A stretch of DNA of 64,000 bases, taken from NCBI GenBank assembly GCA_020403045.1, contig JADBYK010000030.1, positions 1 through 64,000 of the forward strand. Direction: 5' to 3'. A program made the position numbers and the translations under genes. Below, one piece after another: positions 26,946 through 35,911 of this stretch. Under the pieces are notes generated by a model, which saw only the letters and a program-made list of their open reading frames with translations, searched no databases and had not been told where the DNA came from. This DNA comes from Cytophagales bacterium. Its GTDB lineage: Bacteria > Bacteroidota > Bacteroidia > Cytophagales > Cyclobacteriaceae. The number at the start of each line of letters is the position of its first letter. Position 1 is the first letter of the stretch.

Positions 26946-27719
26946 ATGCTCCTGGCACTAGACATTGGAAATAGCGACATCACATTAGGTTTGTGGGTGA
27001 ATGAAAATTGGCTTCATCACTGGCGCATTCCCTCAAAACCCGACCAGCCCGAAATTTATTATGGTGTAAAAATCAGGGAGTTTTTTCTAGAGAGCACCGT
27101 TTCCCTCAATACAGTTCAAACGGTGGTGATCAGCAGCGTAGTACCGTCACTGAATGAAAAAATAAAAGGAGTCATTCGTACACTTTTTCAACAAGAGCCA
27201 ATTGTAGTTGGACCTAAAATTTATGACGCTCTACCCATCACCGTATTGAATCCGTATGAAATCGGCTCAGACCTGGTAGCTAACGCCATGGGGGCGTTTA
27301 TCAAATTCAAGCAAACCTGTATAGTTGTTGATTTCGGAACCGCACTTACGTTTACAACTGTGTCGGAAGAAGGAAAAATTCTGGGGGTTTCGATTGTACC
27401 TGGATTGCGAACGGCTCTTAAAGCGCTTACTCAAAATGCCGCAAAACTTTTCGATGTTCCGTTGGAAATGCCAACTTCTGCTTTGGGCACAAATACAGTT
27501 ACAGCCATTCAGTCAGGAATTGTAATAGGCTACGAGGGCCTGGTGAGAAAAATGGTAGAGGCTATCAGAATGGAACTAGGAATTGAATGTCCGGCTATTG
27601 CTACAGGTGGACTTTCATTTGTCATCACACCCCTAAGTTCCTTTTTCTTTGCCATAGACCCGTCTTTAACATTAGATGGGCTGCGCTACATTGCCAAAGT
27701 GGTCAAACCCGACTCCTAA
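26946..27719 (+). CDS. coaX: Type III pantothenate kinase
   Basis: This enzyme phosphorylates pantothenate, the first step of coenzyme A synthesis. The 257-residue length and motifs fit CoaX: LALDIGNSDITLGLW (3-17, phosphate-binding), VISSVVPSLN, NPYEIGSDLVANAMGA (about 99-114), VVDFGTALTFTTV (about 124-136) and IVPGLRTALKALTQNAAKL. The cell is thus likely to use the CoaX route, as most Bacteroidota do. prsW follows after 18 bases. Confidence 0.95.
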   Translation: MLLALDIGNSDITLGLWVNENWLHHWRIPSKPDQPEIYYGVKIREFFLESTVSLNTVQTVVISSVVPSLNEKIKGVIRTLFQQEPIVVGPKIYDALPITVLNPYEIGSDLVANAMGAFIKFKQTCIVVDFGTALTFTTVSEEGKILGVSIVPGLRTALKALTQNAAKLFDVPLEMPTSALGTNTVTAIQSGIVIGYEGLVRKMVEAIRMELGIECPAIATGGLSFVITPLSSFFFAIDPSLTLDGLRYIAKVVKPDS

Positions 27720-27737
27720 CATACTGAAACATACACG

Positions 27738-28439
27738 ATGAATATTTTTTTCCTTTTGGCGATAGCGTTGGCGCCAGGTGCAGCAATAGGCCTTTACATT
27801 TATTGGAAGGATAAACATGAACGCGAGCCACTTGGTCTATTAGTAAAAAGTTTCTTCTTTGGAGTAATCAGTACCCTTATCACATTGCTGATTAGTTGGC
27901 CGATTAGCAGACTTGTTCCGCTAGATCCCACTAGCGTAACACAACAGGCCGTCCACGCATTTCTGTTGGTCGCATTAATCGAGGAGTTTAGCAAATTCAT
28001 TTTTGTTAGGTGGGTATTGTATCCAAATAAAAACTTTAACGAACCTTTTGATGGTATTGTCTACTCTCTAACCGTCAGCTTAGGTTTTGCCGGGCTTGAA
28101 AATATTTTATATGTGATGGATGGGGGCATGGAGACAGCAATACTTCGCATGTTTACGGCCGTGCCTGCTCATGCGTCTTTTGGCGTGCTAATGGGATATT
28201 TTTTAGGCAAGGCAAAGTTTGAACATAAAAAAGCTCATTATGCAATTTATGCTTTAGGTGTTGCCACACTTTTTCATGGAGCCTATGATTATTTTTGGTT
28301 CATTTCCTATGTGCCAGGCATCTGGATCGGAGCTGTGATATCCTTAATCATTGGTATCGTTTTGTCTCGAAGAGCAATACACATTCACCAACAAGCTTCG
28401 CCCTTCATTGGACGGGCATCTGAAGAGGACCTTGGCTGA
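27738..28439 (+). CDS. prsW: PrsW family intramembrane metalloprotease
   Basis: The 233-residue protein has seven to eight hydrophobic helices. The PrsW motifs are present: EEFSKFIFVR (Glu82-Glu83), EPFDGIVYSLTVSLGFAGLENILY, AHASFGVLMGYFLG, and a late HGAYDYFW. In Bacillus, PrsW cuts an anti-sigma factor; the partner here is unknown. It may be co-transcribed with coaX. Confidence 0.85.
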   Translation: MNIFFLLAIALAPGAAIGLYIYWKDKHEREPLGLLVKSFFFGVISTLITLLISWPISRLVPLDPTSVTQQAVHAFLLVALIEEFSKFIFVRWVLYPNKNFNEPFDGIVYSLTVSLGFAGLENILYVMDGGMETAILRMFTAVPAHASFGVLMGYFLGKAKFEHKKAHYAIYALGVATLFHGAYDYFWFISYVPGIWIGAVISLIIGIVLSRRAIHIHQQASPFIGRASEEDLG

Positions 28440-28466
28440 AGATGGTTTATTGTGTAAATTATAAGC

Positions 28467-29095
28467 ATGTATCACTTAGTCTACACAAGTGTCGCGGGGG
28501 ACTTGGTTTCTGATGCAGACTTGATTCAACTACTGGAGCAAAGTCGCAACTCAAACAAAAAGACAGAGGTGACTGGCATCCTTTTGTATATACAGGGTAA
28601 ATTTATTCAGGTGTTGGAAGGCGAAAAAACAGCTGTCAATAAACTCTATACTAAAATTGCCGGAGACGGCCGACATAAAAAAGTTACGATTGTGATTGAA
28701 GGTGAGTCGAAAGAACGAATGTTCAACCCAAACTATGCATTAGGAATGCATAGTTTGCCCAGGGGGTTGACGAATACTGACGGTACCGTCAGTATTTTCA
28801 AGGTTAAACCCTGACAATGAAAATCACCAACTTGGTTTTCTTACTTGGGGCTAAATCGTTGATTTTCATTCGTCAATTATGCAATAGAATTTCTATTGCA
28901 TAATCTGGGTTCAAGGGATGGTCAATGGGATTCAAGAAATTAGGGAGTCAGCAATTTGAGTCACTCTCGGGCTTTTCGGATATTGATGAGTTCTTCACCA
29001 GTAAAAGCGATAACGACCATACTAATCTAGTGCTCGTTTTTTTGAAACTATTTTACAAGAAAAACATAATAGATTATCACGAAGCAATTTTGTAG
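28467..29095 (+). pseudogene. BLUF-domain blue-light sensor gene split by a mobile element
   Basis: The 5' part (28467-28726) encodes residues 1-86 of a BLUF protein with the flavin-site residues Tyr6, Asn30 and Gln48, spaced exactly as Tyr21, Asn45 and Gln63 of AppA. Reading then enters the inserted element and stops at 28812-28814, giving a 115-residue hybrid. The 3' part resumes at 28915 and ends at a TAG at 29093-29095 (KKLGSQQFESLSGF, then IDEFFTSKSDN). Removing 28727-28909 plus one TTCAA copy joins the parts in frame as ERMFKGWSMGFKKL. This restores Trp89 and Met91, matching AppA Trp104 and Met106. The intact ancestor had 146 residues, normal for a short BLUF protein. Residual function of the truncated form is doubtful because the last beta-strand is missing. 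Confidence 0.9.
28727..28909. mobile_element. Structured MITE-like element (copy 2), inserted in the BLUF gene
   Basis: The element is 183 bases, flanked by TTCAA direct repeats (28722-28726 and 28910-28914). Its ends are imperfect inverted repeats with consensus CCCARAYTATGCAWTAG. Each end carries a terminal hairpin: left, two perfect 13-base arms at 28729-28741 and 28745-28757; right, two 14-base arms around a single T at about 28877-28905. Each hairpin is followed inward by TTGACGAAT (28767-28775; reverse orientation 28868-28876). A perfect 24-base palindrome lies at 28773-28796, and a long-looped stem at 28812-28874. There is no coding capacity. The last 112 bases, plus two flanking, match 25-138. 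Confidence 0.88.
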
Positions 29096-29118
29096 GTGGT
29101 ACAGAGTTAATTCAGCAG

Positions 29119-29343
29119 TTAGTGTAACTTCTTCCACCGAATGAACTCAATAACCGCCTGACCGAAAAGACTGATCCCTGAGTTAAACACGATCAGCGCA
29201 CAAGTTCCATAGGCAAACCATGGCTCGCCACTATATCGCTTAAATCCTGCATCTATAGCCATTGACAATCCTAGTCCTACAAGCATTAGCCCACTGCTTG
29301 AGAACAACCACCACTTTGTTTTCGGCTGAAGCTTAAAAGCCAT
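29119..29343 (-). CDS. Small two-helix membrane protein
   Basis: The 74-residue product has two hydrophobic segments (about 12-29 and 42-64) and ends FIRWKKLH. No family is recognised. Its ATG overlaps the end of the large OstA-like gene by 11 bases, so it is probably translated by coupling and may assist that protein. Confidence 0.6.
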   Translation of the reverse strand: MAFKLQPKTKWWLFSSSGLMLVGLGLSMAIDAGFKRYSGEPWFAYGTCALIVFNSGISLFGQAVIEFIRWKKLH

Positions 29344-32300
29344 CGTCTTCTTTCTTTTCCTCTTTTTTCTTCTCCTTCTTTTTCGCGGAAGAAGTACCGC
29401 TCGTTAAATCATAAGGTGCTTCAATTCCATAGTATTGTAACCTAAAACGGTTGACGAATGAAAGCGTTTCTTCGTCTGTTCCCGGAATGAAAATTAATTC
29501 GCCTATTTTGGCTTTGCTAGCATTTGTTTTTTTTGTGATCAGTTCATTGAATGGCTGATTGGCGGAATGAACCATTAAACGGTTGTCTTCAAAACCAAAG
29601 TAATACCACGATTCAGGCGAGGCCTTGAAAAAAACATGAAAGACGGGTGCGCCATCTTCATTTTTCCGAATTTCCATAAAGCCTTCAAAAGCTCCATTGA
29701 TATCCAGCCGATTGCTGTTGCTAATACCGATTGTTCCCTCACTATAAAAAGCTTTTCGATCTTGTGACCACTTCAAATTGATATTGGAAAAAACGATAGG
29801 TTGAATTAAGCCTTGCACAGTGCCCAGCGAGAGATAACCTTGCTGCGATTTCTGTTCATAATCTTTTGTTATTCGTTCGCCAATCAGATTACTAATTTTA
29901 TATAAGAGTTCAGTTTGATCACCAAGCCCTTCGGGAACACCTTCACTTTTTATGACTTCTAACAGATTATTAGCCATTAGCTGATACGCCATATCAGGAA
30001 TGGCCATATCGGCCATAATGAATGAGTTCATCTTGATTTCATTGGTAGTCAAACTCCCCGACCCGATGGCGGAAGCTGTAAGCTTAAAGCCATTGGTATT
30101 TTTGAAGAAGTTGATGGGCCCTTCAAAATTAACTTCTTGCTTCTCTTCATTGTAAGCAAATACTTTTCCTGAAAGTTTCTCGCCACTTGCTTTTTGGCGG
30201 TCTTCTATTTTAAATTGACTGCTTTCTTTATCAAAGAAGAGTGAACCACTTGGCAGGAAGAAATCTTCATCGCTTTCATCTTTTTTATCAAAGATAAAAG
30301 TAATGTAAAGGCTATTATCTTGCGCGAAATGTAAGCCCGCTGTGGCTCTTCGCCCTTCTTCGGTTACTGTTTTGTCGAAATCCAAGTAAATTTCTTTTTC
30401 ATCACCGTTTTGGTCATAGGCGAGCCAGGTGTTGTAGTTCTTTAACTTTTTTAGATCGAGCTTGACAAATCCTTTCAATTGCAATGCAGGTCTTGTAGCA
30501 TACATCACCATATCGCCTTTGTAAAATATTCGAGGAGCCACCAAAATATTGTCTAAGTCAGCCACCGCTCCTTTACCAACGGTTTGTTGAGTTGCGTTGA
30601 TCGTATTTTTCTTTCGCGATTTTCCTTCAGGCGAAATAGCTTCCAAATGAAAATCAGTCATCTTAATATTAAACGTGTCGTTTATAGCATTGACATATTG
30701 ATAAGTAGCATAACCACTGAATTCTTTGCGCGAAATAATATCAACCACACCAGCCGTAAGTTTGTGGTAACCATTTAAAGTATCGAGGACAATCGTAGTA
30801 TTTTTGAGTTGCCCAATTTTTGCGTTTTCGAGAATTAAAACTTCATTGTTTTCGGGAGTAATCTTTGCATCAGCCACGATAATAAATGGAATTCCGCTAA
30901 CCTTCAATTGCTGCGTGGCAATGTCATACTCTGCTTTCTCTGCATTGAAGTGAAGTGAGTCTAATTCTTTTCGAGTGGTATAGAAATACGAATTCTCGAT
31001 CGGCACGTCAGAGGCTTTATTCATCACAATCTTTTGTGTCTTTAAATCCCACTTTGCTTGTGGAATAGAGGTCTTGAATTGAGCATAAGGGAACTCAATG
31101 GCAGCTACACCTTCAATCTCCGGGCTAATGGTAGCCACACTTTTCTCTAGATCAAATTTCAATCGCACATCGCTTCCCGCCAACGCGGGTTTGTCGGGAT
31201 TACCCGTTTTTACTTCGAAACGAGCATGTCGCGCGCCAAAATCCATGGCTGCAAACGTCAGCTCTTTCGATGATACCTCTGACCCTCGCGTACTTAGTTT
31301 TCCACTTCCGGTAAGCCCGGTTTTGGCAACCGTCACTATTCCTGTGAGTGTAGCAGTGTTTTTATAAAATGAAAATGGCTCTCTTGAATTTTTTAACCTG
31401 AAACGATCTTGCTTGGGGAACCATTTCATTTGATAATCACCAAAGGTTGCCTGCGGGAAAGTGACGTTGCCAATTTGTTTTTCATTCAACTCGCCCGATT
31501 TCCCTCTAGATAAGACAGAGTCCGGGTAGAAAACAAAATCATCAGATATTAGCTTTGCCGTTAGGTATTCAATACGGCCGTTGGCACGAAGGCCAGAGTT
31601 GTCCAAGTTTAACTCGCCAAAAAGCTTCCCCTCGCCTTGGTATACATTGTATCCTTTGTTAGGCACCAGATGGCTAAATCCCAATGACTTGTCAGGCATT
31701 GTATGTAATTTTTCTTCGAATGGTGGGAACATCCCGCTAGAAAGGAATTTTCCCTCAAAACTAATTGCTCCCGGATCTGCATCGTTTAGGCTATCTAGTT
31801 TAAAAGGTGGAATAACGAAGAAAACCGATTTATCATAAACGCCATCAAGCACTTCCTGGCGATCAAAATAAATGACTCCCCCGGCTGTTGCATCTAGTCT
31901 TGGATAATTTGGCACTTGCACTCGACCAGATTTATTATCAGGGCGATTGATAAAAAGTGTTCCGGACGTTTTGTTAGCACTGGCCTGTAGTCCTCCAGCA
32001 ACGGCTGCAGTTGAGTCCGCTCCTACTAACGAATTGTTTACACGCCTACGTGTGCCATTTTTCTCGGTCACGTAAAAGCGAATAGAGTCTATGTGATTTA
32101 GATTGACAAAAAAACTATCGTACTTAATTGTAAAGTCTTTTCCAGTGATCTCAAAGTTCCCGGCATTGATGGTTCCATTAAATTTGATATCGCGGTTTTG
32201 GAGAAAAGTGATGACGCTGCTATCGGGTTTAATCACCACATTGAGAGAGTCGCTCACATTGAATTCTTCAATACCATTCACGATCATAGATCCGTTCGAC

Positions 32301-34027
32301 AGGCTAATTGTAGCGTTGGGTGTCGTCCCGGTGTACGATAATATCTTGAAATTATCGTAGTCAACCTTTCCTTCCTTTGCGTCTGTGAAATGCATGGCCT
32401 TGTCTTTAACATAAACAGCACCGGTTCTGGATTGGTAAAGAATCATTCCTTTTTGAGATAGAAAATCGGCTGCCATCTTGATTTTTTCTAGATTCCCTTT
32501 GGCTGAAGCTAAGTCAAATACAGAAAATTTTTGAGAGTTGATTTTTTTTGCAAAACCAGTGAACAGTTGCAGAGGATTATATCCAAAGGTTGGGTTTGCA
32601 AGTCGTTGAAAATCATCTTCGTCAAAGAAATCATGTGATTCAATGATCATTGGCGCAATTCCGCCACTGCCTTCGATGGAAAGCATAATACTATCAGACT
32701 TTAGGTCCCATCGGAGTACGTCTACATTAAAATCAATTCCAAAGAAGGAGGATGAGAAAGGTGCTTTGCGTAGAGATGATCCATCTTTAGAAATGATAAT
32801 CTTTTGTTTTGCTCTATCAATGCGTACCTCCGAAGAAGGGTGAAAAATTGAATCATTTCCCTGGTAAATATTCACTTTCGCATTAACAGAATTAATTAAG
32901 GAGTCTTGGAAAGAAATGGAATAGGATTGCATTTCAAAACGCTTGTCAGCATTGCCCAGAATTGCTAGTGTAGAGGGCCCCCCGCTAATAGAAATACTGT
33001 TTGTATTTTTCCCTGCCAAACTAAATCCACCCGTGAAGTTAATAAACTCACCTAGGCCTAGGATAGATACGTTGTTTTCATATGATTTAAAACTAGGATA
33101 TACAGCTGTGGCTTTTGATTTGTGATAGATACTGTTAAATTCAAATTGGCCGGGAATTCGACCTTGTAACTTTCCGAGGTAAAGAAGCTTCCCCTGTTGC
33201 GCCAGAAGATACGGCCGTGTGGTTCTGAAACTGTATTTGTTGAATTCGTAGTTTACCGAGTCGGGCGAAAGACCCGCACTACGCCAATCAAATTGACCCC
33301 GCTCACCTACAAATAATTGATCTCGCAGCGAAAATGTACCATTGGTATTTTTGAGAAAGGCGGAATCATAAAGGGTAATAAAATTGAGTGTCACTTTTGA
33401 GAAAACGATCGCTGCTCCCGATACTTCAGGTTGTACAATAGGCTGCTTCCAGGGTATACGTGAAATCGTATCTGTCGCTGTAGGCGGAATATAGTTTTGT
33501 GAAGTGTCGCTTACAATTACTTTGGGCTCGAGGTAGGCAAAAGAATAGTCATCGTCTAATGCTTTGAGGCGAAAATATCTCTGAAAATTAAGCGCGTGAT
33601 GCTCAAAGAAATCGCGGCTTTGCTGAAACATGGTATTTGCCTGATTGCTACTCTCTTTTGCAATGACTTTGTCAACAACTTGAAGAAAGTTGCGAAAGCG
33701 GTCGAGGTCCAATTTTTCAACCGACTGGGTGGCCACAATCGCTGCATAATAGTTGACAAAATGTGGGCGCAGTTTATAGCCCTTCTTTTTCATCAAATTA
33801 GCTTGCTTCTTAATTTGGGTTTGTTGAACGGGGCCAATCGTTGCCCACACCGAGCCAAACCCATCGCCAACCGCCATTACGTCTACCAGCTTGGTATTAT
33901 TTAGTAGAACCCGAATACTGTCAGGAAATGTCAGTTGTTGGATAGGCTCTGTTGGATTGCCCTTTTGAGCAAAAGCAAACAGCGGTAAACCAATTGCCAG
34001 CAATAAGACCGAGATAGATTTCTTCAC
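29333..34027 (-). CDS. Giant exported OstA-like beta-rich protein, function unknown
   Basis: From a GTG at 34027 the protein has 1564 residues and an excellent signal peptide (MKKSISVLLLAIGLPLFAFA). A TTG at 34054 would add nine residues and is less likely. The body is beta-rich throughout, with repeated elements that resemble OstA/LptA-type strands, for example YDIATQQLKVSGIPFIIVADAKITPENNEV read in two halves around residue 1080. There are no transmembrane helices. The C-terminus is a Lys/Glu-rich tail ending EKKEDDGF, unlike a type IX sorting domain. Similar large proteins occur in other Cytophagales-type genomes as hypothetical proteins. A role in outer-membrane or lipid transport is an inference from the OstA-like strands only. 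Confidence 0.65.
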   Translation of the reverse strand: MKKSISVLLLAIGLPLFAFAQKGNPTEPIQQLTFPDSIRVLLNNTKLVDVMAVGDGFGSVWATIGPVQQTQIKKQANLMKKKGYKLRPHFVNYYAAIVATQSVEKLDLDRFRNFLQVVDKVIAKESSNQANTMFQQSRDFFEHHALNFQRYFRLKALDDDYSFAYLEPKVIVSDTSQNYIPPTATDTISRIPWKQPIVQPEVSGAAIVFSKVTLNFITLYDSAFLKNTNGTFSLRDQLFVGERGQFDWRSAGLSPDSVNYEFNKYSFRTTRPYLLAQQGKLLYLGKLQGRIPGQFEFNSIYHKSKATAVYPSFKSYENNVSILGLGEFINFTGGFSLAGKNTNSISISGGPSTLAILGNADKRFEMQSYSISFQDSLINSVNAKVNIYQGNDSIFHPSSEVRIDRAKQKIIISKDGSSLRKAPFSSSFFGIDFNVDVLRWDLKSDSIMLSIEGSGGIAPMIIESHDFFDEDDFQRLANPTFGYNPLQLFTGFAKKINSQKFSVFDLASAKGNLEKIKMAADFLSQKGMILYQSRTGAVYVKDKAMHFTDAKEGKVDYDNFKILSYTGTTPNATISLSNGSMIVNGIEEFNVSDSLNVVIKPDSSVITFLQNRDIKFNGTINAGNFEITGKDFTIKYDSFFVNLNHIDSIRFYVTEKNGTRRRVNNSLVGADSTAAVAGGLQASANKTSGTLFINRPDNKSGRVQVPNYPRLDATAGGVIYFDRQEVLDGVYDKSVFFVIPPFKLDSLNDADPGAISFEGKFLSSGMFPPFEEKLHTMPDKSLGFSHLVPNKGYNVYQGEGKLFGELNLDNSGLRANGRIEYLTAKLISDDFVFYPDSVLSRGKSGELNEKQIGNVTFPQATFGDYQMKWFPKQDRFRLKNSREPFSFYKNTATLTGIVTVAKTGLTGSGKLSTRGSEVSSKELTFAAMDFGARHARFEVKTGNPDKPALAGSDVRLKFDLEKSVATISPEIEGVAAIEFPYAQFKTSIPQAKWDLKTQKIVMNKASDVPIENSYFYTTRKELDSLHFNAEKAEYDIATQQLKVSGIPFIIVADAKITPENNEVLILENAKIGQLKNTTIVLDTLNGYHKLTAGVVDIISRKEFSGYATYQYVNAINDTFNIKMTDFHLEAISPEGKSRKKNTINATQQTVGKGAVADLDNILVAPRIFYKGDMVMYATRPALQLKGFVKLDLKKLKNYNTWLAYDQNGDEKEIYLDFDKTVTEEGRRATAGLHFAQDNSLYITFIFDKKDESDEDFFLPSGSLFFDKESSQFKIEDRQKASGEKLSGKVFAYNEEKQEVNFEGPINFFKNTNGFKLTASAIGSGSLTTNEIKMNSFIMADMAIPDMAYQLMANNLLEVIKSEGVPEGLGDQTELLYKISNLIGERITKDYEQKSQQGYLSLGTVQGLIQPIVFSNINLKWSQDRKAFYSEGTIGISNSNRLDINGAFEGFMEIRKNEDGAPVFHVFFKASPESWYYFGFEDNRLMVHSANQPFNELITKKTNASKAKIGELIFIPGTDEETLSFVNRFRLQYYGIEAPYDLTSGTSSAKKKEKKKEEKKEDDGF

Positions 34028-34203
34028 AAGCGAAATGGCTTGAAATGGCAACAAAAATGGTCAACAATCAACGGCATAATAATTTTGGCCACTCCCCGTC
34101 CATCAACAGTCAGGTACTTGACCTTAAAAGTAAATATTAAGAGATGAAAATTCGGAAATAAATACCGAAAGTTCTAATGTGCAATAACGAATGGAAGAGG
34201 CTA

Positions 34204-35031
34204 TTATTTTCGTAGTAGTAGAGACGCCCAACCTTCTTTCTCATCTCGTTTCTCTTCATTCAGCCCATACCGAATGGCTTCAGCATTTAGATCAGTAATA
34301 TCATTGGTATAAAACCCGCTCAGTAGTAGTATCCCTGAAGGTGCAAGGTAGCTCGCATAGGCAGCTATTTCCTGAAGAAGTACGTTTTTATTGATATTGG
34401 CTAGAATGATTTCAAAAGCGCCCAAAGGTTTGATTTCAGCAATCGTTCCTTGATGGATTTCAATGTTGGAGCACACGTTGTTTTCAATATTCTCTTTGCC
34501 ATTGATCACGCTCCATTCATCAATGTCAAAAGCTACGATTTCTTTTGCCTTTCGTTTGGAAGCCATGATAGACAATATTGCAGTGCCACATCCGGCATCC
34601 ATTACGCGCTTGTTGGAGTGATCCAGATCAAGCTGGTTTTTGATCATCAAATAAGTAGTTTGGTGGTGCCCCGTACCAAAGGACATCTTGGGCGTTATGA
34701 TGATTTCGTAAGGATAGTTTCCTTCAACTTTGTGAAACTCGGCTCGAATTAAGCAGCGATCATCTACAATAATTGGTTCTAGACTTTTTTCCCACTCCTC
34801 GTTCCAATTTTGCTTCTGGATTTTATCCCAGTAGAACAACAGTGGATTTACTAACTTATATTTTTCTTTTACCTCTTCAAATAGTTGCTCATTAAACTTT
34901 CTTTCTTCGACAAAGGCCTCAAACCCCTTGTCGTTTTCCATAAACGTGTCAAAGCCAACTTCCGCAATTTCAGCCATAAGAATTTCTGAAAACTCCGGAT
35001 CACAAACTACTTGAAGGCGGGTGTAATACAT
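34204..35031 (-). CDS. prmA: Ribosomal protein L11 methyltransferase
   Basis: PrmA trimethylates ribosomal protein L11. The 275-residue protein has an N-terminal ferredoxin-like part and a C-terminal SAM-binding domain: MSFGTGHHQTTYLM (about 118-131), VMDAGCGTAILSIMASK (about 143-159), and ILANINKNVLLQEI (about 210-223). These are the standard PrmA landmarks. It lies between tpiA and the giant protein gene on the same strand. Confidence 0.92.
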   Translation of the reverse strand: MYYTRLQVVCDPEFSEILMAEIAEVGFDTFMENDKGFEAFVEERKFNEQLFEEVKEKYKLVNPLLFYWDKIQKQNWNEEWEKSLEPIIVDDRCLIRAEFHKVEGNYPYEIIITPKMSFGTGHHQTTYLMIKNQLDLDHSNKRVMDAGCGTAILSIMASKRKAKEIVAFDIDEWSVINGKENIENNVCSNIEIHQGTIAEIKPLGAFEIILANINKNVLLQEIAAYASYLAPSGILLLSGFYTNDITDLNAEAIRYGLNEEKRDEKEGWASLLLRK

Positions 35032-35036
35032 ATCTA

Positions 35037-35141
35037 ATTCGATGATTCGTTGATGTACTGATTTGTTGAATAAAGCCTGTTAACTCAATTTCGATGGAGT
35101 TCTATCATCACCGAATTAACAAATTATCGAATCAAATTGCC
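35037..35141. repeat. Intergenic inverted repeat (family 1, copy B)
   Basis: GATTCGTTGATG...TGATTTGTTGAAT at about 35042-35070 is answered by CACCGAATTAACAAATTAT followed by CGAATC at about 35109-35133. The same word pattern is seen at 20985-21069. The right arm runs into the tpiA stop codon. It may act as a 3' structure for tpiA as well as being a dispersed repeat. Confidence 0.5.
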
Positions 35142-35890
35142 TTTACAATTTCCACAAACTCTCTCGATTTAAGCGAGGCGCCTCCGACTAAGCCGCCATC
35201 TACATCCGCGCAAGCGAAAAGTTCTTTGGCGTTGTCCGCTTTAACACTGCCGCCATATAGAATTGAGATTTTCTCGGCTGTTTCCGAACCATATTTTCCA
35301 GCAATATGCCTGCGAATAACAGCGTGCATATCCTGAGCTTGCTGTGAAGTGGCTGTTTTACCCGTACCAATTGCCCATACGGGTTCATAAGCGACCACTA
35401 CTTTTTGGATAGCTTCCTCAGGCAAGTGAAATAAACTCTCCTCAACCTGTTGCTTTACCAATGCTTCATGGGTTCCTTTCTCACGAATTTCTAACGGCTC
35501 TCCGCAACAAAAAATAGGTGTAACGCCATTGGCCAGTGCTTTGTCTACTTTAGTGGCAAGCAATTTTCCATTCTCTCCAAAATACTGTCTGCGTTCGCTG
35601 TGGCCGATGATTACATAAGGGATAGCCATTGATTTTAGCATGGGCGCAGAGACTTCTCCGGTGTAAGCACCGCTATCGTGCTCGCTACAATTTTGTGCGC
35701 CTACTTTTATGGACGAGTTGCCCAATTGATGTTTAACCGGCACGAGATATGGAAAGGGAGTACACAAAATGGTGATCACATTTCCTTTTACTTCATCGGC
35801 TACCATGCCCATCAACTCTGCCGTTAAGATGTGTGCTTCTTCCAAAGTCTTGTTCATTTTCCAGTTGCCGGCTACTATTTTCTGACGCAT
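35132..35890 (-). CDS. tpiA: Triose-phosphate isomerase
   Basis: The glycolytic enzyme interconverts dihydroxyacetone phosphate and glyceraldehyde 3-phosphate. The 252-residue length is standard. Motifs seen: GNWKMNKTLEEA (6-17, catalytic Lys), YVIIGHSERR (about 92-101, catalytic His), VVAYEPVWAIGTGKTA (about 165-180, catalytic Glu and loop 6), and ILYGGSVKADNAKELF with VGGASL. Confidence 0.97.
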   Translation of the reverse strand: MRQKIVAGNWKMNKTLEEAHILTAELMGMVADEVKGNVITILCTPFPYLVPVKHQLGNSSIKVGAQNCSEHDSGAYTGEVSAPMLKSMAIPYVIIGHSERRQYFGENGKLLATKVDKALANGVTPIFCCGEPLEIREKGTHEALVKQQVEESLFHLPEEAIQKVVVAYEPVWAIGTGKTATSQQAQDMHAVIRRHIAGKYGSETAEKISILYGGSVKADNAKELFACADVDGGLVGGASLKSREFVEIVKAI

Positions 35891-35911
35891 AAAAAGGATA
35901 AGGTTTAAGGG

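Noticed and set aside
28773..28796. The 24-base palindrome as the terminator of the BLUF gene
   Set aside because: It lies inside the inserted element, upstream of the real BLUF end at 29095, and the run after it is only TT-TC; it belongs to the element.
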